Source: JABABD01 sp965530995 (GTDB lineage Bacteria; Bacteroidota; Bacteroidia; Flavobacteriales; Flavobacteriaceae). From it: a stretch of 12,645 nucleotides of DNA. The notes under the pieces are model-generated. The model was not told where the DNA came from. It saw only the letters and a program-made list of their open reading frames with translations, and did no database searches. Location of the stretch: positions 1 through 12,645 of the forward strand of contig CBESOB010000074.1 in NCBI GenBank assembly GCA_965530995.1, given 5' to 3'. The position numbers and the translations under genes were made by a program. The stretch's first letter is position 1; the number at the start of each line of letters is the position of its first letter. Below are positions 4,251 through 12,616 of this stretch, in pieces.

Positions 4251-6425
4251 CTATAATTTGAAATCCGTAATTCCTTCAAGATTCAATAAAAACGTATAGT
4301 ACAACGCCGTTCTCTTATAGCGGTCAAAACGACCGGACGCTCCACCATGTCCTGTTTCCATATCACAATCAAGAACCAACAAATTATCATCGGTCTTGTA
4401 CTCACGCAATTTTGCTATCCATTTTGCGGGTTCCCAATACTGCACTTGGCTGTCCCAATATCCAGTAGTGATCAAAATATTAGGGTAATCTTTAGCCTCA
4501 ACATTATCGTAAGGCGAATAGGATTTCATATAATCGTAATATTCTTTATCCTTTGGATTTCCCCATTCGTCAAACTCAAACGTCGTTAGCGGAATCGTTT
4601 CGTCCATCATGGTCGATATAACATCTACAAAAGGTACTGCGGCAACAACACCATTCCATAATTCAGGTTTCATATTCACGACGGCGCCCATTAGCAATCC
4701 TCCGGCACTACCACCCATGGCATAAAGGTGATCGGAACTTGTAAAACCTTCTTTCACTAAATGCTCACCACTTGCAATAAAATCGGTAAACGTATTTTTC
4801 TTCTTGAGTAACTTCCCATCTTCGTACCAATGTCTACCCATTTCTTGGCCTCCTCGAATATGCGCCAAGGCATATATGAAACCACGATCTAAAATGCTTA
4901 ACCTATGAGAGCTAAAAGTAGGTTCTGAACTAGAACCATACGACCCATAAGAATATAGCAATAACGGAGTGTCAGCGCTTTTCTTGATTCCTTTTCTATA
5001 GACTATGGAAATCGGTACTTGCACGCCATCTTCGGCTGTTGCATAAATACGTTCAGACACATAATTGTCCTTCGAAAATCCCTCATCCAACACAGCTTCT
5101 TCCTTTAAGAGCACTTGTTTTTTGGTAGTCATGTTATAGTCAAATGTACTATTTGGTGTTGTTAACGAGGTGTAATTATAACGAAGGATGTTTGTATCGA
5201 AATCCAAATTAGTGGTCGGATAAGACAAGTACGCTGGATCATTGAATTCGATATAATGATCGTCTTTGCCGTCCCATGTCTTTACACGAATGGTTCTAAG
5301 GCCATTAACACGCTCCTGAACTACCAAGTGATCTTTGAATAACTCAAAACTCTGCAACAAGACATCCTCTCTATGAGGAATGACATCTTTCCAATTGTCT
5401 TTGGTTGTTGCTGTTACAGGTGTTTTTACCAGTTTGAAATTCATTGCATCCAAGTTGGTACGTATGTAGAAATGGTCCATGTAATGATCCACAGAATATT
5501 CTAGGTCTTTCTCTCTTGGTTGAATGATCTGGAAATTTCCATTGGGTGTATTGGCATTGAGATATTGTATTTCTGTCGAAAGTGTTTGATAACTGCCGAT
5601 CATGATATACGCATCTGATCGGGATTTATACACATAGCAGCTAAAAGTATCATCCGTTTCCTCAAAAATCATTTCGTCTGATGCCTGGTCGGTTCCTAGT
5701 ACATGTTTGAATATCTTATTGGCCCTAAGCGTAATAGGGTCTTTTATTGTATAAAAAACAGTTTTATTATCATTGGCCCAAGCAACACTTCCTGTCGTAT
5801 TACTCAATTTATCAGACAATGGTTTTCCTGTTTCCAGGTTCTTGAAATTAATGTTATAACGTCGTCTCGAGACTGTGTCAATAGCAAATGCCATTAGAGT
5901 ATTGTCTTCACTCACCGAACGACTCCCTATGCCATAATATGAATACCCTTTAGCCATCTCCGGACCATTAAGAAGAATCTCTTCTGTGCCGTCTCCATCA
6001 AGTTTCTTTCTGCAGTACAAGGCATAATCCATGCCTTCTTCAAATCTGGTATAATACGAATACCCGTTATTATTGTATGGCACCGATTGATCGTCTTTCT
6101 TGATACGACCCACGATTTCGTCAAACAGGTTTTCTTGAAGTCCTTTGGTATGTTTTAAGGCTTCTTCCTTATATGAATTTTCAGAGCCCAAATAGTCCAA
6201 TACATTTTGTGTTTGCGCATCTGGCATTTCTGCATTTTTTTGTTCATCAGATAATCGCATCCAAAAATAATCATCGACACGTGTGTCTCCATGCATGGTA
6301 AGCTCTTCAGGGATTTTTTCTGCAATAGGAACATCAATGGATGTATAATCAGTGTTCTTTTCGTTGGTCTTGCAGCTAGTAATTAAGAATGATAAAGCGA
6401 CTAGAGTAAAAACTATTTTTTTCAT
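4251..6425 (-). CDS. S9 prolyl oligopeptidase family lipoprotein, oligopeptidase B-like (724 aa)
   Basis: A serine peptidase that should cut short peptides after basic residues (oligopeptidase B) or proline (prolyl oligopeptidase) outside the cytoplasm. From the ATG at 6425 the first 18 residues are a lipoprotein signal (lipobox ITSC, Cys18). A TTG seven codons upstream (6446) would only add residues ahead of the signal, so I rejected it. Residues about 40-110 carry the family N-terminal block (VDDYFWMR), followed by a beta-propeller region to about 430. The alpha/beta-hydrolase domain has the nucleophile motif GGSAGG with Ser573, Asp658 in GYWDSQV and His693 in GHGGASGR, a complete catalytic triad. 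The motif YGSYGSS near 500 fits the oxyanion-side segment of S9A enzymes. The first seven residues after Cys18 do not decide inner- or outer-membrane location. The gene is on the same strand as the E1 gene, 93 nt downstream of it. Confidence 0.93.
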   Translation of the reverse strand: MKKIVFTLVALSFLITSCKTNEKNTDYTSIDVPIAEKIPEELTMHGDTRVDDYFWMRLSDEQKNAEMPDAQTQNVLDYLGSENSYKEEALKHTKGLQENLFDEIVGRIKKDDQSVPYNNNGYSYYTRFEEGMDYALYCRKKLDGDGTEEILLNGPEMAKGYSYYGIGSRSVSEDNTLMAFAIDTVSRRRYNINFKNLETGKPLSDKLSNTTGSVAWANDNKTVFYTIKDPITLRANKIFKHVLGTDQASDEMIFEETDDTFSCYVYKSRSDAYIMIGSYQTLSTEIQYLNANTPNGNFQIIQPREKDLEYSVDHYMDHFYIRTNLDAMNFKLVKTPVTATTKDNWKDVIPHREDVLLQSFELFKDHLVVQERVNGLRTIRVKTWDGKDDHYIEFNDPAYLSYPTTNLDFDTNILRYNYTSLTTPNSTFDYNMTTKKQVLLKEEAVLDEGFSKDNYVSERIYATAEDGVQVPISIVYRKGIKKSADTPLLLYSYGSYGSSSEPTFSSHRLSILDRGFIYALAHIRGGQEMGRHWYEDGKLLKKKNTFTDFIASGEHLVKEGFTSSDHLYAMGGSAGGLLMGAVVNMKPELWNGVVAAVPFVDVISTMMDETIPLTTFEFDEWGNPKDKEYYDYMKSYSPYDNVEAKDYPNILITTGYWDSQVQYWEPAKWIAKLREYKTDDNLLVLDCDMETGHGGASGRFDRYKRTALYYTFLLNLEGITDFKL

Positions 6426-6518
6426 TTTACGATTGAATTGATTCAAGCATAAATATACTTAAATACATGCGTAAAATCATCACATTTAATGTACAACAAT
6501 AAAAAAGCGGTGGGTATT

Positions 6519-8522
6519 TTAATATGCAAGCAAGTCTAAAAGTGCTTTTTCAAACTTATTTTTTGATAGGTACTGATCTTCTAATTGATCTATAAAAGGG
6601 ATTGGGGTATCCATGCTTGCGACGCGCCTTACGGGAGCATCCAATTTCTCGAAACATGCTTCCATGATCATGGCAGAAATATCGGAAGCAATACCACCAA
6701 ATAAACTGTCTTCCTGCAAGATGATCGCTTTACCTGTTTTAGTCACAGAATTCAATATAGCATCGGTATCTAAAGGTTGAAGTGTTCTAAGATCGATCAA
6801 ATCTGCGGAAACAGATGGGTTTTTATCCAATGTTTCCAATGCCCAGTGCACACCAGCTCCATAAGTCACGATTGTAATATCTTGGCCTTCTCTCAAAAGT
6901 GAGGCCTTACCCAAAGGTAAGGTGTAATAATCGGTTGGGACTTCTTGGCGAATGCTTCTATATAAAGCCTTGTGCTCAAAATACAGCACTGGGTTAGGAT
7001 CATTAATGGCTGTTGCCAATAAACCTTTAGCGTCATATGGAAACGCAGGATATACTACTTTGAGTCCTGGGGTTTTTGTAAACCATGCCTCATTGGTCTG
7101 AGAGTGAAACGGTCCCGCTGCCACGCCGCCGCCGCAAGGCATTCTAACCACGACATCAGCTTCTTGATTCCAGCGATAATGCGATTTCGCCAAGTAATTG
7201 ACGATAGGATTGAATCCAGACGCTGCAAAATCAGAAAATTGCATTTCCATAATGCTCTTACGCCCTTTAATGGAGAGACCCATGGCAGCTTCAACAATTG
7301 ATGATTCACAAATTGGTGTGTTCCTAACTCTGTCTTTACCAAATTGTTCAACGAAACCCTCAGTAATCTTGAAAACACCGCCATACTCAGCGACATCCTG
7401 ACCCATGATTATCATGTCTTCATAGCGCTCCATAGATTGTTTCAAACCTTGGGCTATCGCATCTATAAGTCGTAATTCTTCAGTTTCATTGCTTGGCTTA
7501 ATATCTTGATATACAAATGATTTGAATACATCATTTAACTCAACACTTGATTGTGGTATTATAGTCTCTTCAGCATTGGCAACTTCCAGGCCATCATGAA
7601 TTTCATGCATAATACCTTCTTTGATCTTCACCTCTTCTTCTTCACTTAAAATACCCTGCTCCTTTAAAAATGCCTGGTAATTTACAAGCGGGTCTTTTTC
7701 TGCCCAAGTCTCCAATAATTCATGGGGCACATATTTTGTACCACTCGCCTCTTCATGCCCGCGCATTCTAAACGTCTTGAATTCCAGTAAAATTGGTCTA
7801 GGATTGTTTCGCACGCTTTCGGCAAGTTCCGACACTTTTGTAAAGACTTCTATAATATTGTTGCCATCGATTATATGCGACTCCATGCCGTATCCAATAC
7901 CTTTATCGGCAATATTCTCACAGTTGTATTGCTCGCTTGTCGGCGTAGACAGTCCGTAACCATTATTCTCGATGCAGAATAATACGGGTAATTGCCATAC
8001 CGACGCCACATTTAGAGCTTCGTGGAAATCACCTTCGCTTGTACCGCCTTCACCAGTAAACACGGCAGTAACATTGGCTTCTTTATTTAATTTATGAGCA
8101 AGGGCTATTCCATCAGCAACCCCTAATTGAGGTCCTAAATGCGAAATCATTCCTACGATCTTATATTCTTGAGTGCCAAAATGAAAGGATCGATCTCTCC
8201 CTTTAGTGAACCCACTCATTTTACCTTGCCATTGACAGAACAATCGTTTTAAGGGAATTTCTCTAGTGGTGAAAACCCCTAGATTACGATGCATTGGTAA
8301 AATATACTCATCATCTTGCATTGCCATGGTCACCCCTACCGAAATAGCTTCCTGTCCTATTCCTGAAAACCATTTTGAAATTTTACCCTGCCTTAATAAG
8401 ATGAGCATTTTTTCTTCGATCATACGAGGCTTCAACATATTCTTATAAAGATCGAGAAGCGTAGTATTATCCAATGTACTACTGTAATTCATTTCAAGAT
8501 TTGTGGCTGTTGAACGGCTCAT
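6519..8522 (-). CDS. 2-oxoacid dehydrogenase E1, fused alpha and beta subunits (667 aa)
   Basis: The thiamine-diphosphate-dependent decarboxylase of a 2-oxoacid dehydrogenase complex, most likely the branched-chain type that handles the oxoacids of Val, Leu and Ile. The E1-alpha part covers about residues 15-330. It has the ThDP/Mg motif GEGGTSEGD (157-165) through NNGYG (186-190), with Glu in place of the usual Asp as the second residue, and the loop MRGHEEASG near 253-261. The E1-beta part covers about 349-667. It has MGQDVAEYGG near 373-382, the Glu of ICESS (406) and PHS/PFHSQ-type active-site histidines. The two parts are joined by a linker without a stop, as in many Bacteroidota. The ATG at 8522 is chosen because a promoter -7 element lies at 8544-8551. 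The ATG at 8567 is upstream of it, and the ATG at 8492 is an alternative. E2 and E3 genes are not in the window. Confidence 0.93.
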   Translation of the reverse strand: MSRSTATNLEMNYSSTLDNTTLLDLYKNMLKPRMIEEKMLILLRQGKISKWFSGIGQEAISVGVTMAMQDDEYILPMHRNLGVFTTREIPLKRLFCQWQGKMSGFTKGRDRSFHFGTQEYKIVGMISHLGPQLGVADGIALAHKLNKEANVTAVFTGEGGTSEGDFHEALNVASVWQLPVLFCIENNGYGLSTPTSEQYNCENIADKGIGYGMESHIIDGNNIIEVFTKVSELAESVRNNPRPILLEFKTFRMRGHEEASGTKYVPHELLETWAEKDPLVNYQAFLKEQGILSEEEEVKIKEGIMHEIHDGLEVANAEETIIPQSSVELNDVFKSFVYQDIKPSNETEELRLIDAIAQGLKQSMERYEDMIIMGQDVAEYGGVFKITEGFVEQFGKDRVRNTPICESSIVEAAMGLSIKGRKSIMEMQFSDFAASGFNPIVNYLAKSHYRWNQEADVVVRMPCGGGVAAGPFHSQTNEAWFTKTPGLKVVYPAFPYDAKGLLATAINDPNPVLYFEHKALYRSIRQEVPTDYYTLPLGKASLLREGQDITIVTYGAGVHWALETLDKNPSVSADLIDLRTLQPLDTDAILNSVTKTGKAIILQEDSLFGGIASDISAMIMEACFEKLDAPVRRVASMDTPIPFIDQLEDQYLSKNKFEKALLDLLAY

Positions 8523-8543
8523 GAATTGTTTTTTGATATCGGT

Positions 8544-8576
8544 CAAATGTAAATAAAATTTGAACATTAGCTCAAA
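8544..8576 (-). promoter_or_regulatory. Housekeeping promoter of the E1 gene
   Basis: On the minus strand, TTTG (8576-8573) and TACATTTG (8551-8544) are 21 nt apart, matching the Bacteroidota -33/-7 consensus TTTG / TAnnTTTG. Transcription would begin near 8537, about 15 nt before the ATG at 8522. Confidence 0.7.
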
Positions 8577-8619
8577 TAAACAGGCTCATTTTTTAACCCT
8601 TAGGTCTATGCATTTTTCT

Positions 8620-8627
8620 TACATTTG
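8620..8627 (+). promoter_or_regulatory. -7 element of the oxygenase operon promoter
   Basis: TACATTTG matches TAnnTTTG exactly and lies 22 nt before the ATG at 8650. A clear TTTG -33 is missing; TTTTTT at 8589-8594 is the closest T-rich block. It supports the 8650 start and rejects the ATG at 8560. Confidence 0.6.
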
Positions 8628-8649
8628 TATTAAAGCAGTAAAGTTTATT

Positions 8650-9600
8650 ATGAATAATATACCAAGTGTTGATCTCGCTGATTTTACATCTGGAGATCCT
8701 GAGACAAAACAAAAATTCGTTGACGAAATTGGTAAAGCTTATGAAGACATTGGATTTGTAGCCTTAAAAAATCATTTTTTAGACGACACATTGGTTGATG
8801 ACCTTTACAAAGAAGTGAAAGATTTCTTTGATCTTCCAGTTGAAATAAAGCAGAGTTATGAGATAAAAGGTCTAGGTGGCCAGCGCGGGTATGTCTCTTT
8901 TGGTAAAGAACACGCCAAAGGAAAGAAAGAAGGCGACCTAAAGGAGTTCTGGCATTTTGGCCAAATCCCAACGCCAGACGCTAACTTGTCTGAAGAATAT
9001 CCGGAAAATGTGACCGTCAAGGAACTTCCTAAATTTAATGAAACAGGTATGGAAGCATATCGCATGTTGGAAAAAACTGGTATTTATGTCTTACGCGCAT
9101 TAGCTTTGTATATTGGTTTGGACGAAAATTATTTTGACTATTGGGCCAGCAATGGTAATAGTATTTTAAGACCTATCCATTATCCACCAATCACTCACGA
9201 ACCAAAAGGTGCTGTTCGCGCTGGAGCACATGGCGACATCAATCTGATTACATTATTGATGGGGGCTTCTGCGGGCGGATTACAGGTTTTGAGAAAAGAT
9301 GGTGAATGGATCGATGCCATTCCAAATGAAGATGAATTAGTGATCAACGTAGGAGACATGCTGGAACGCCATACCAATAACAAACTTTGCTCAACGATAC
9401 ATCGTGTTATAAATCCACCGAAAGACCAATGGCACAAACCACGTTATTCCATCCCCTTCTTTATGCATCCAAGAGGCGACATGAAACTGAGTTGCCTGCC
9501 TGAATGTGTAGATAAAGACAACCCTAAAGCCTTTGAAGACATTACTGCTGGAGACTTTTTACAACAGCGATTGGTGGAAATCGGACTTATCAAGAAGTAA
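8650..9600 (+). CDS. 2-oxoglutarate/Fe(II)-dependent oxygenase, isopenicillin N synthase-like (316 aa)
   Basis: A non-haem iron oxygenase of the isopenicillin N synthase/2OG dioxygenase superfamily, predicted cytoplasmic. The N-terminal DIOX_N-type region covers about residues 5-120 (IPSVDLADF, then GFVALKNH, and GQRGYVSFGKE). The C-terminal jelly-roll holds the iron ligands His194 and Asp196 (AHGDINLITLL) and His251 (STIHRV), plus Arg265 and Ser267 (RYS), which bind the 2-oxoglutarate carboxylate. All required residues are present, and length is normal. The frame stays open to an ATG at 8560, but that lies upstream of the -7 element; MNNIPSVDL at 8650 is the family-like start. It is the first gene of a five-gene cluster and diverges from the E1 gene. 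The substrate is unknown. Despite the family name, antibiotic synthesis is not implied, as there are no peptide synthetase genes nearby. Confidence 0.92.
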   Translation: MNNIPSVDLADFTSGDPETKQKFVDEIGKAYEDIGFVALKNHFLDDTLVDDLYKEVKDFFDLPVEIKQSYEIKGLGGQRGYVSFGKEHAKGKKEGDLKEFWHFGQIPTPDANLSEEYPENVTVKELPKFNETGMEAYRMLEKTGIYVLRALALYIGLDENYFDYWASNGNSILRPIHYPPITHEPKGAVRAGAHGDINLITLLMGASAGGLQVLRKDGEWIDAIPNEDELVINVGDMLERHTNNKLCSTIHRVINPPKDQWHKPRYSIPFFMHPRGDMKLSCLPECVDKDNPKAFEDITAGDFLQQRLVEIGLIKK

Positions 9601-9602
9601 TC

Positions 9603-9935
9603 ATGGACTTGCAAGATCAATTGAAGAATTTGTTTCCTGGTCACGTACCAGATGAGAATGATAAGGGTAATAATGAACCTGAAACCAATATTTGGCTGCA
9701 AGAAGATCCTATTATCTGTAAATATGAGAAACGTAAAGGCAAACCTATAACCATATTAGAAGGCTATAATGGTGCTGCAGAAGATTTTAAATTATTGGCG
9801 AAAGAGCTCAAGACCAAACTGAGTGTTGGCGGAAGTTTCAAAGATGATAAAATTATAATTCAGGGTGATTATCGAGATAGGATAATGGCCATCTTAAAAG
9901 AAAAGGGATTCAATGTTAAACGTGTTGGTGGTTAA
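9603..9935 (+). CDS. SUI1/eIF1-like translation factor, YciH family (110 aa)
   Basis: A small protein of the SUI1 family, the bacterial relatives of eukaryotic initiation factor eIF1, thought to influence start-site fidelity on the 30S subunit. A polar N-terminal extension covers residues 1-38. The SUI1 domain covers about 40-110: the basic strand KRKGKPITILEGY, the helix AEDFKLLAKELKTKLSVGGS, the conserved block KIIIQGDYRDRI and the C-terminal KGFNVKRVGG. Length is typical. The start ATG is 2 nt after the oxygenase stop, with AAGAAG upstream as a modest ribosome binding site. Its stop overlaps the next start (TAATG), so translation is probably coupled. Its functional link to the oxygenase is not obvious. 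Confidence 0.92.
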   Translation: MDLQDQLKNLFPGHVPDENDKGNNEPETNIWLQEDPIICKYEKRKGKPITILEGYNGAAEDFKLLAKELKTKLSVGGSFKDDKIIIQGDYRDRIMAILKEKGFNVKRVGG

Positions 9936-10870
9936 TGATAAATAATGTTCTACATATTACCAATGGAAGCAGCCTCACTGAGGCGCTACATGACATTGAC
10001 GTTTCTGGGGATATTTTAACTTGGAATGAAATGCTTTGCGAAGGCCCTACCTTGTGCCAGATCGATTCAAAAGATTTTTTTTCGGCTCGAGAATCTTTTT
10101 TCAAGGATACCTATAATATCAACGCAGAAGATTATAGACTAAAATTCGTAAAAGAATTAAACAAGCTAGATTCTTCGAAGGACCACAAAGAGATCGTACT
10201 ATGGTTTGAGTATGATCTATTTTGTCATATTAACCTAGTTGCAGTAATATCCTTGATTTCTCAAAAACATCTAGAAATACCTATTTACTTGGTGTGTAGC
10301 GGAAGAGTTAGTGGTGAAAAGGACATGAAAGGGCTTGCGGAACTTACACCTGAACAACTAGAGGACCATTATAGGGATAAGATCAAACTCACAAAGGAAG
10401 ATCTAAATACCGCGTTGACTATTTGGCGCATTTACTGTGGTGAGGACCACAACTCACTTAAACCATATATCACAAAACCCTCATCATTCAAATACTTAAG
10501 CAACTGCCTAAAAGCACATTTAAAGCGATTCCCAAATACCGAAAATGGCCTGTGTACCATTGAGAATAATATCTTGGATATGATCGATAAGAATGAAATA
10601 AAATCCATACACCAGCTTTTAGGATATGCATTGACATATCAGGGCTATTACGGGTATGGAGACACTCAATTAGAGCGTATTATCGAGAAATTGAAAATGT
10701 TTATTGACGCCTCTGGAGAAAAATTGACATTGAATGAAAAAGGACTACTCGCCATTCAACTGAAATATAACTTTTCAAAAGAATTGGCAAGTGAAATGGT
10801 ATATGGAGGCGTGGAACGATTGGACTTTCAATTTGATGATTCATTGAATAAGCTTTTAAAGACCAAGTAA
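9935..10870 (+). CDS. DUF1835 domain protein of unknown function (311 aa)
   Basis: The N-terminal 120 or so residues match DUF1835: LHITNGSSL (6-14), GDILTWNEMLCEGP (25-38) and WFEYDLFCHIN (90-100) are the characteristic blocks. The rest (about 130-311) is largely alpha-helical with many charged residues and probably includes the associated C-terminal domain often found in this family (DUF3658 type). No signal peptide or membrane helix is present, so it is cytoplasmic. No biochemical role is established for the family to my knowledge. The start ATG shares one base with the stop of the SUI1 gene, and its own stop is directly followed by the ATG of the phosphorylase, placing it firmly inside the operon. 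Confidence 0.85.
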   Translation: MINNVLHITNGSSLTEALHDIDVSGDILTWNEMLCEGPTLCQIDSKDFFSARESFFKDTYNINAEDYRLKFVKELNKLDSSKDHKEIVLWFEYDLFCHINLVAVISLISQKHLEIPIYLVCSGRVSGEKDMKGLAELTPEQLEDHYRDKIKLTKEDLNTALTIWRIYCGEDHNSLKPYITKPSSFKYLSNCLKAHLKRFPNTENGLCTIENNILDMIDKNEIKSIHQLLGYALTYQGYYGYGDTQLERIIEKLKMFIDASGEKLTLNEKGLLAIQLKYNFSKELASEMVYGGVERLDFQFDDSLNKLLKTK

Positions 10871-11743
10871 ATGAATCGCATCCATGAATCAGAACTCATT
10901 TTAAATCCTAATGGAAGTGTTTATCACCTCAATCTCAGACCCGAAAATATCTCACATGATATTATTTTCGTAGGCGACCAAGATAGAGTCGAAATGATAA
11001 CCCAGCATTTTGAAAGTATCGATTTTTCTACACAAAAGCGGGAATTCAAGACGCAAACAGGCATTTACAAAGGAAAAAAAATCACGGTAATATCAACAGG
11101 AATTGGCCCAGACAATATTGATATTGTCATGAATGAACTTGATGCCTTAGTGAATATCGACTTGAATAAAAGAAAACCTAAAGAAGCTTTGACACGTCTG
11201 AATATTGTGCGTGTAGGCACCTCTGGCTCATTACAAAAAGAGGTGCCTATTGATTCATTTGTTCTAAGTACCCATGCTCTGGATATAAATGGGATGTTAC
11301 ATTTTTACCAAATAGATTCCATCGGTAATCCAGCTATAGAAGATGCTTTTGTCAAGTTCACTGATTGGAGTAAAAAGAAAGCCAGACCCATAGTAATCGA
11401 CAATAGCAAGGAACTTGAACAAAAATTCAGTAGCAGTAAAGTTTTTAAAGGACTTACCGCTACGGCTGGTGGGTTTTATGGACCGCAAGGTCGTGTATTA
11501 CGTTTGCCTCTTGAAGATTCAGGACTTAACGAAAAGATGGATACCTTTAATCACAAAGGACTCCGTATCACAAATTTTGAAATGGAAACGTCAGTAATTT
11601 ATGGTCTATCAAAATTACTAGGCCATAATGCCTTGTCTCTTAGTGCCATTATTGCCAATAGACCAGATGGTAATTTTAGCAAAAACCCAAGAAAAACAGT
11701 TGAAAAGCTGATTGAATATGCATTGGATAAATTCATTCAATAA
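10871..11743 (+). CDS. Nucleoside phosphorylase, uridine phosphorylase/PNP superfamily (290 aa)
   Basis: A cytoplasmic enzyme of the PNP/UDP superfamily, which splits a nucleoside (or related N-riboside) with phosphate or water. Superfamily landmarks are visible: the phosphate-site GDQDR (35-39, Arg39), STGIG (75-79), the Arg and Thr/Ser of VRVGTSGS (Arg114 to Ser120), FYGPQGR (202-208) in the base-binding region, and FEMETS (Glu237, Glu239) for ribose binding. It is longer than E. coli Udp (253 aa), mostly from an N-terminal extension and an insertion near 95-110. The ATG follows the previous stop with no gap. The FYGPQGR element favours a uridine phosphorylase-like assignment, but purine nucleosides or a hydrolytic reaction cannot be excluded. 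Confidence 0.88.
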   Translation: MNRIHESELILNPNGSVYHLNLRPENISHDIIFVGDQDRVEMITQHFESIDFSTQKREFKTQTGIYKGKKITVISTGIGPDNIDIVMNELDALVNIDLNKRKPKEALTRLNIVRVGTSGSLQKEVPIDSFVLSTHALDINGMLHFYQIDSIGNPAIEDAFVKFTDWSKKKARPIVIDNSKELEQKFSSSKVFKGLTATAGGFYGPQGRVLRLPLEDSGLNEKMDTFNHKGLRITNFEMETSVIYGLSKLLGHNALSLSAIIANRPDGNFSKNPRKTVEKLIEYALDKFIQ

Positions 11744-11761
11744 AACGATTTGAAAAATCAA

Positions 11762-12616
11762 ATGAAACAAATTAATATTGGCGGTGTTCCTGAGCACTTT
11801 AATCTGGCCTGGTACCTCACCCTTAAAAATGGCGAATACAAGAAAGAAGGTATAAACTTAAGATGGAAAGATTTCTTTGGTGGTACAGGACAGATGTGCA
11901 AAGCACTTAGGGAGAAGGAAATTGATCTAGCCGTCATACTTACCGAGGGCATCATTAAGGATATCATTGATGGAAATCCTTGTAAAATTGTCCAGACTTT
12001 CGTTCAATCACCATTACAATGGGGAATTCATGTGGCGAATAAATCAAAGTACAAGTCCATTGAAGAATTAAAGGGGACTAAAGCTGCCATTAGTAGATAT
12101 GGATCGGGTTCGCATCTTATGGCCTATATAAATGCCAAGAATAACCATTGGAATCTTGATGAAGATCTTAAATTCGAAGTCATTAAAAACCTTGATGGAG
12201 CCATTTCAGGATTGACCGATGGCATCGCCGACTATTTTATGTGGGAGAAATTCACGACAAAACCCTATGTCGATGATGATACCTTTAGGAGGATTGGAAC
12301 TTGCCCTACTCCTTGGCCATGTTTTGTTATTGCGGTGAGAGAAGAGGTCTTGGAAACCCGATTAGAAGAAGTAAAAACAATACTTAATATCATCAATACT
12401 ACATCGAGGGAATTTAAACAAATTCCATCAATAGATCATACCATTGCCAACCGCTATGATCAAAAGCTAAAAGATGTTCAAGAATGGCTAAGCATGACCG
12501 AATGGTCCCAAAATTTACCTGATAATACCGTTATTAAGCAAGTACAAGAACAGCTTTTTGAGCTAGAATTAATCTCAAAAATCGCTAATTATGAAGATCT
12601 TACGTTTAAATTGTAG
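11762..12616 (+). CDS. Cytoplasmic type-2 periplasmic-binding-fold protein, Ca3427-like (284 aa)
   Basis: A protein with the fold of ABC-transporter substrate-binding proteins (NMT1/THI5 relatives) but no signal peptide or lipobox: it starts MKQINIGGVPEHF with strand 1 at once. Visible blocks are FGGTGQM (39-45), IDLAVILTEG (54-63), SPLQWGIH (83-90), ISRYGSGSHLMAY (110-122), ADYFMWEKFTTK (156-167) and CPTPWPCFVI (181-190). From memory these resemble the PBP2 Ca3427-like family of fungi and bacteria. No permease or ATPase gene is adjacent, so a soluble binding or enzymatic role inside the cell is more likely than transport. I chose the ATG at 11762; an in-frame TTG at 11750 is less likely. It is the last gene of the cluster seen here, 18 nt after the phosphorylase. 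The ligand is unknown. Confidence 0.85.
   Translation: MKQINIGGVPEHFNLAWYLTLKNGEYKKEGINLRWKDFFGGTGQMCKALREKEIDLAVILTEGIIKDIIDGNPCKIVQTFVQSPLQWGIHVANKSKYKSIEELKGTKAAISRYGSGSHLMAYINAKNNHWNLDEDLKFEVIKNLDGAISGLTDGIADYFMWEKFTTKPYVDDDTFRRIGTCPTPWPCFVIAVREEVLETRLEEVKTILNIINTTSREFKQIPSIDHTIANRYDQKLKDVQEWLSMTEWSQNLPDNTVIKQVQEQLFELELISKIANYEDLTFKL

Noticed and set aside
6426..6446. TTG start seven codons upstream of the oligopeptidase ATG
   Set aside because: It would place polar residues before a normal lipoprotein signal; the ATG at 6425 gives a canonical MKKI start.
7055..7396. 113-codon open frame inside the E1 gene in another frame
   Set aside because: It lies wholly inside a well-supported coding region, and its product has no recognisable pattern.
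8523..8567. Upstream ATG extension of the E1 protein
   Set aside because: The promoter -7 element at 8544-8551 lies inside the extension, so it would not be in the transcript from that promoter.
8560..8649. Upstream ATG extension of the oxygenase (30 extra residues)
   Set aside because: It begins before the -7 element at 8620-8627, and the added residues do not resemble the family start.
8650..9600. Oxygenase as sign of a beta-lactam cluster
   Set aside because: The isopenicillin N synthase likeness is superfamily-level only, and no peptide synthetase or related genes are present.
11762..12616. Menaquinone futalosine pathway (MqnA/MqnD-like with nucleosidase)
   Set aside because: The neighbourhood superficially fits, but the motifs match the Ca3427/NMT1-like group better and no other mqn gene is seen.
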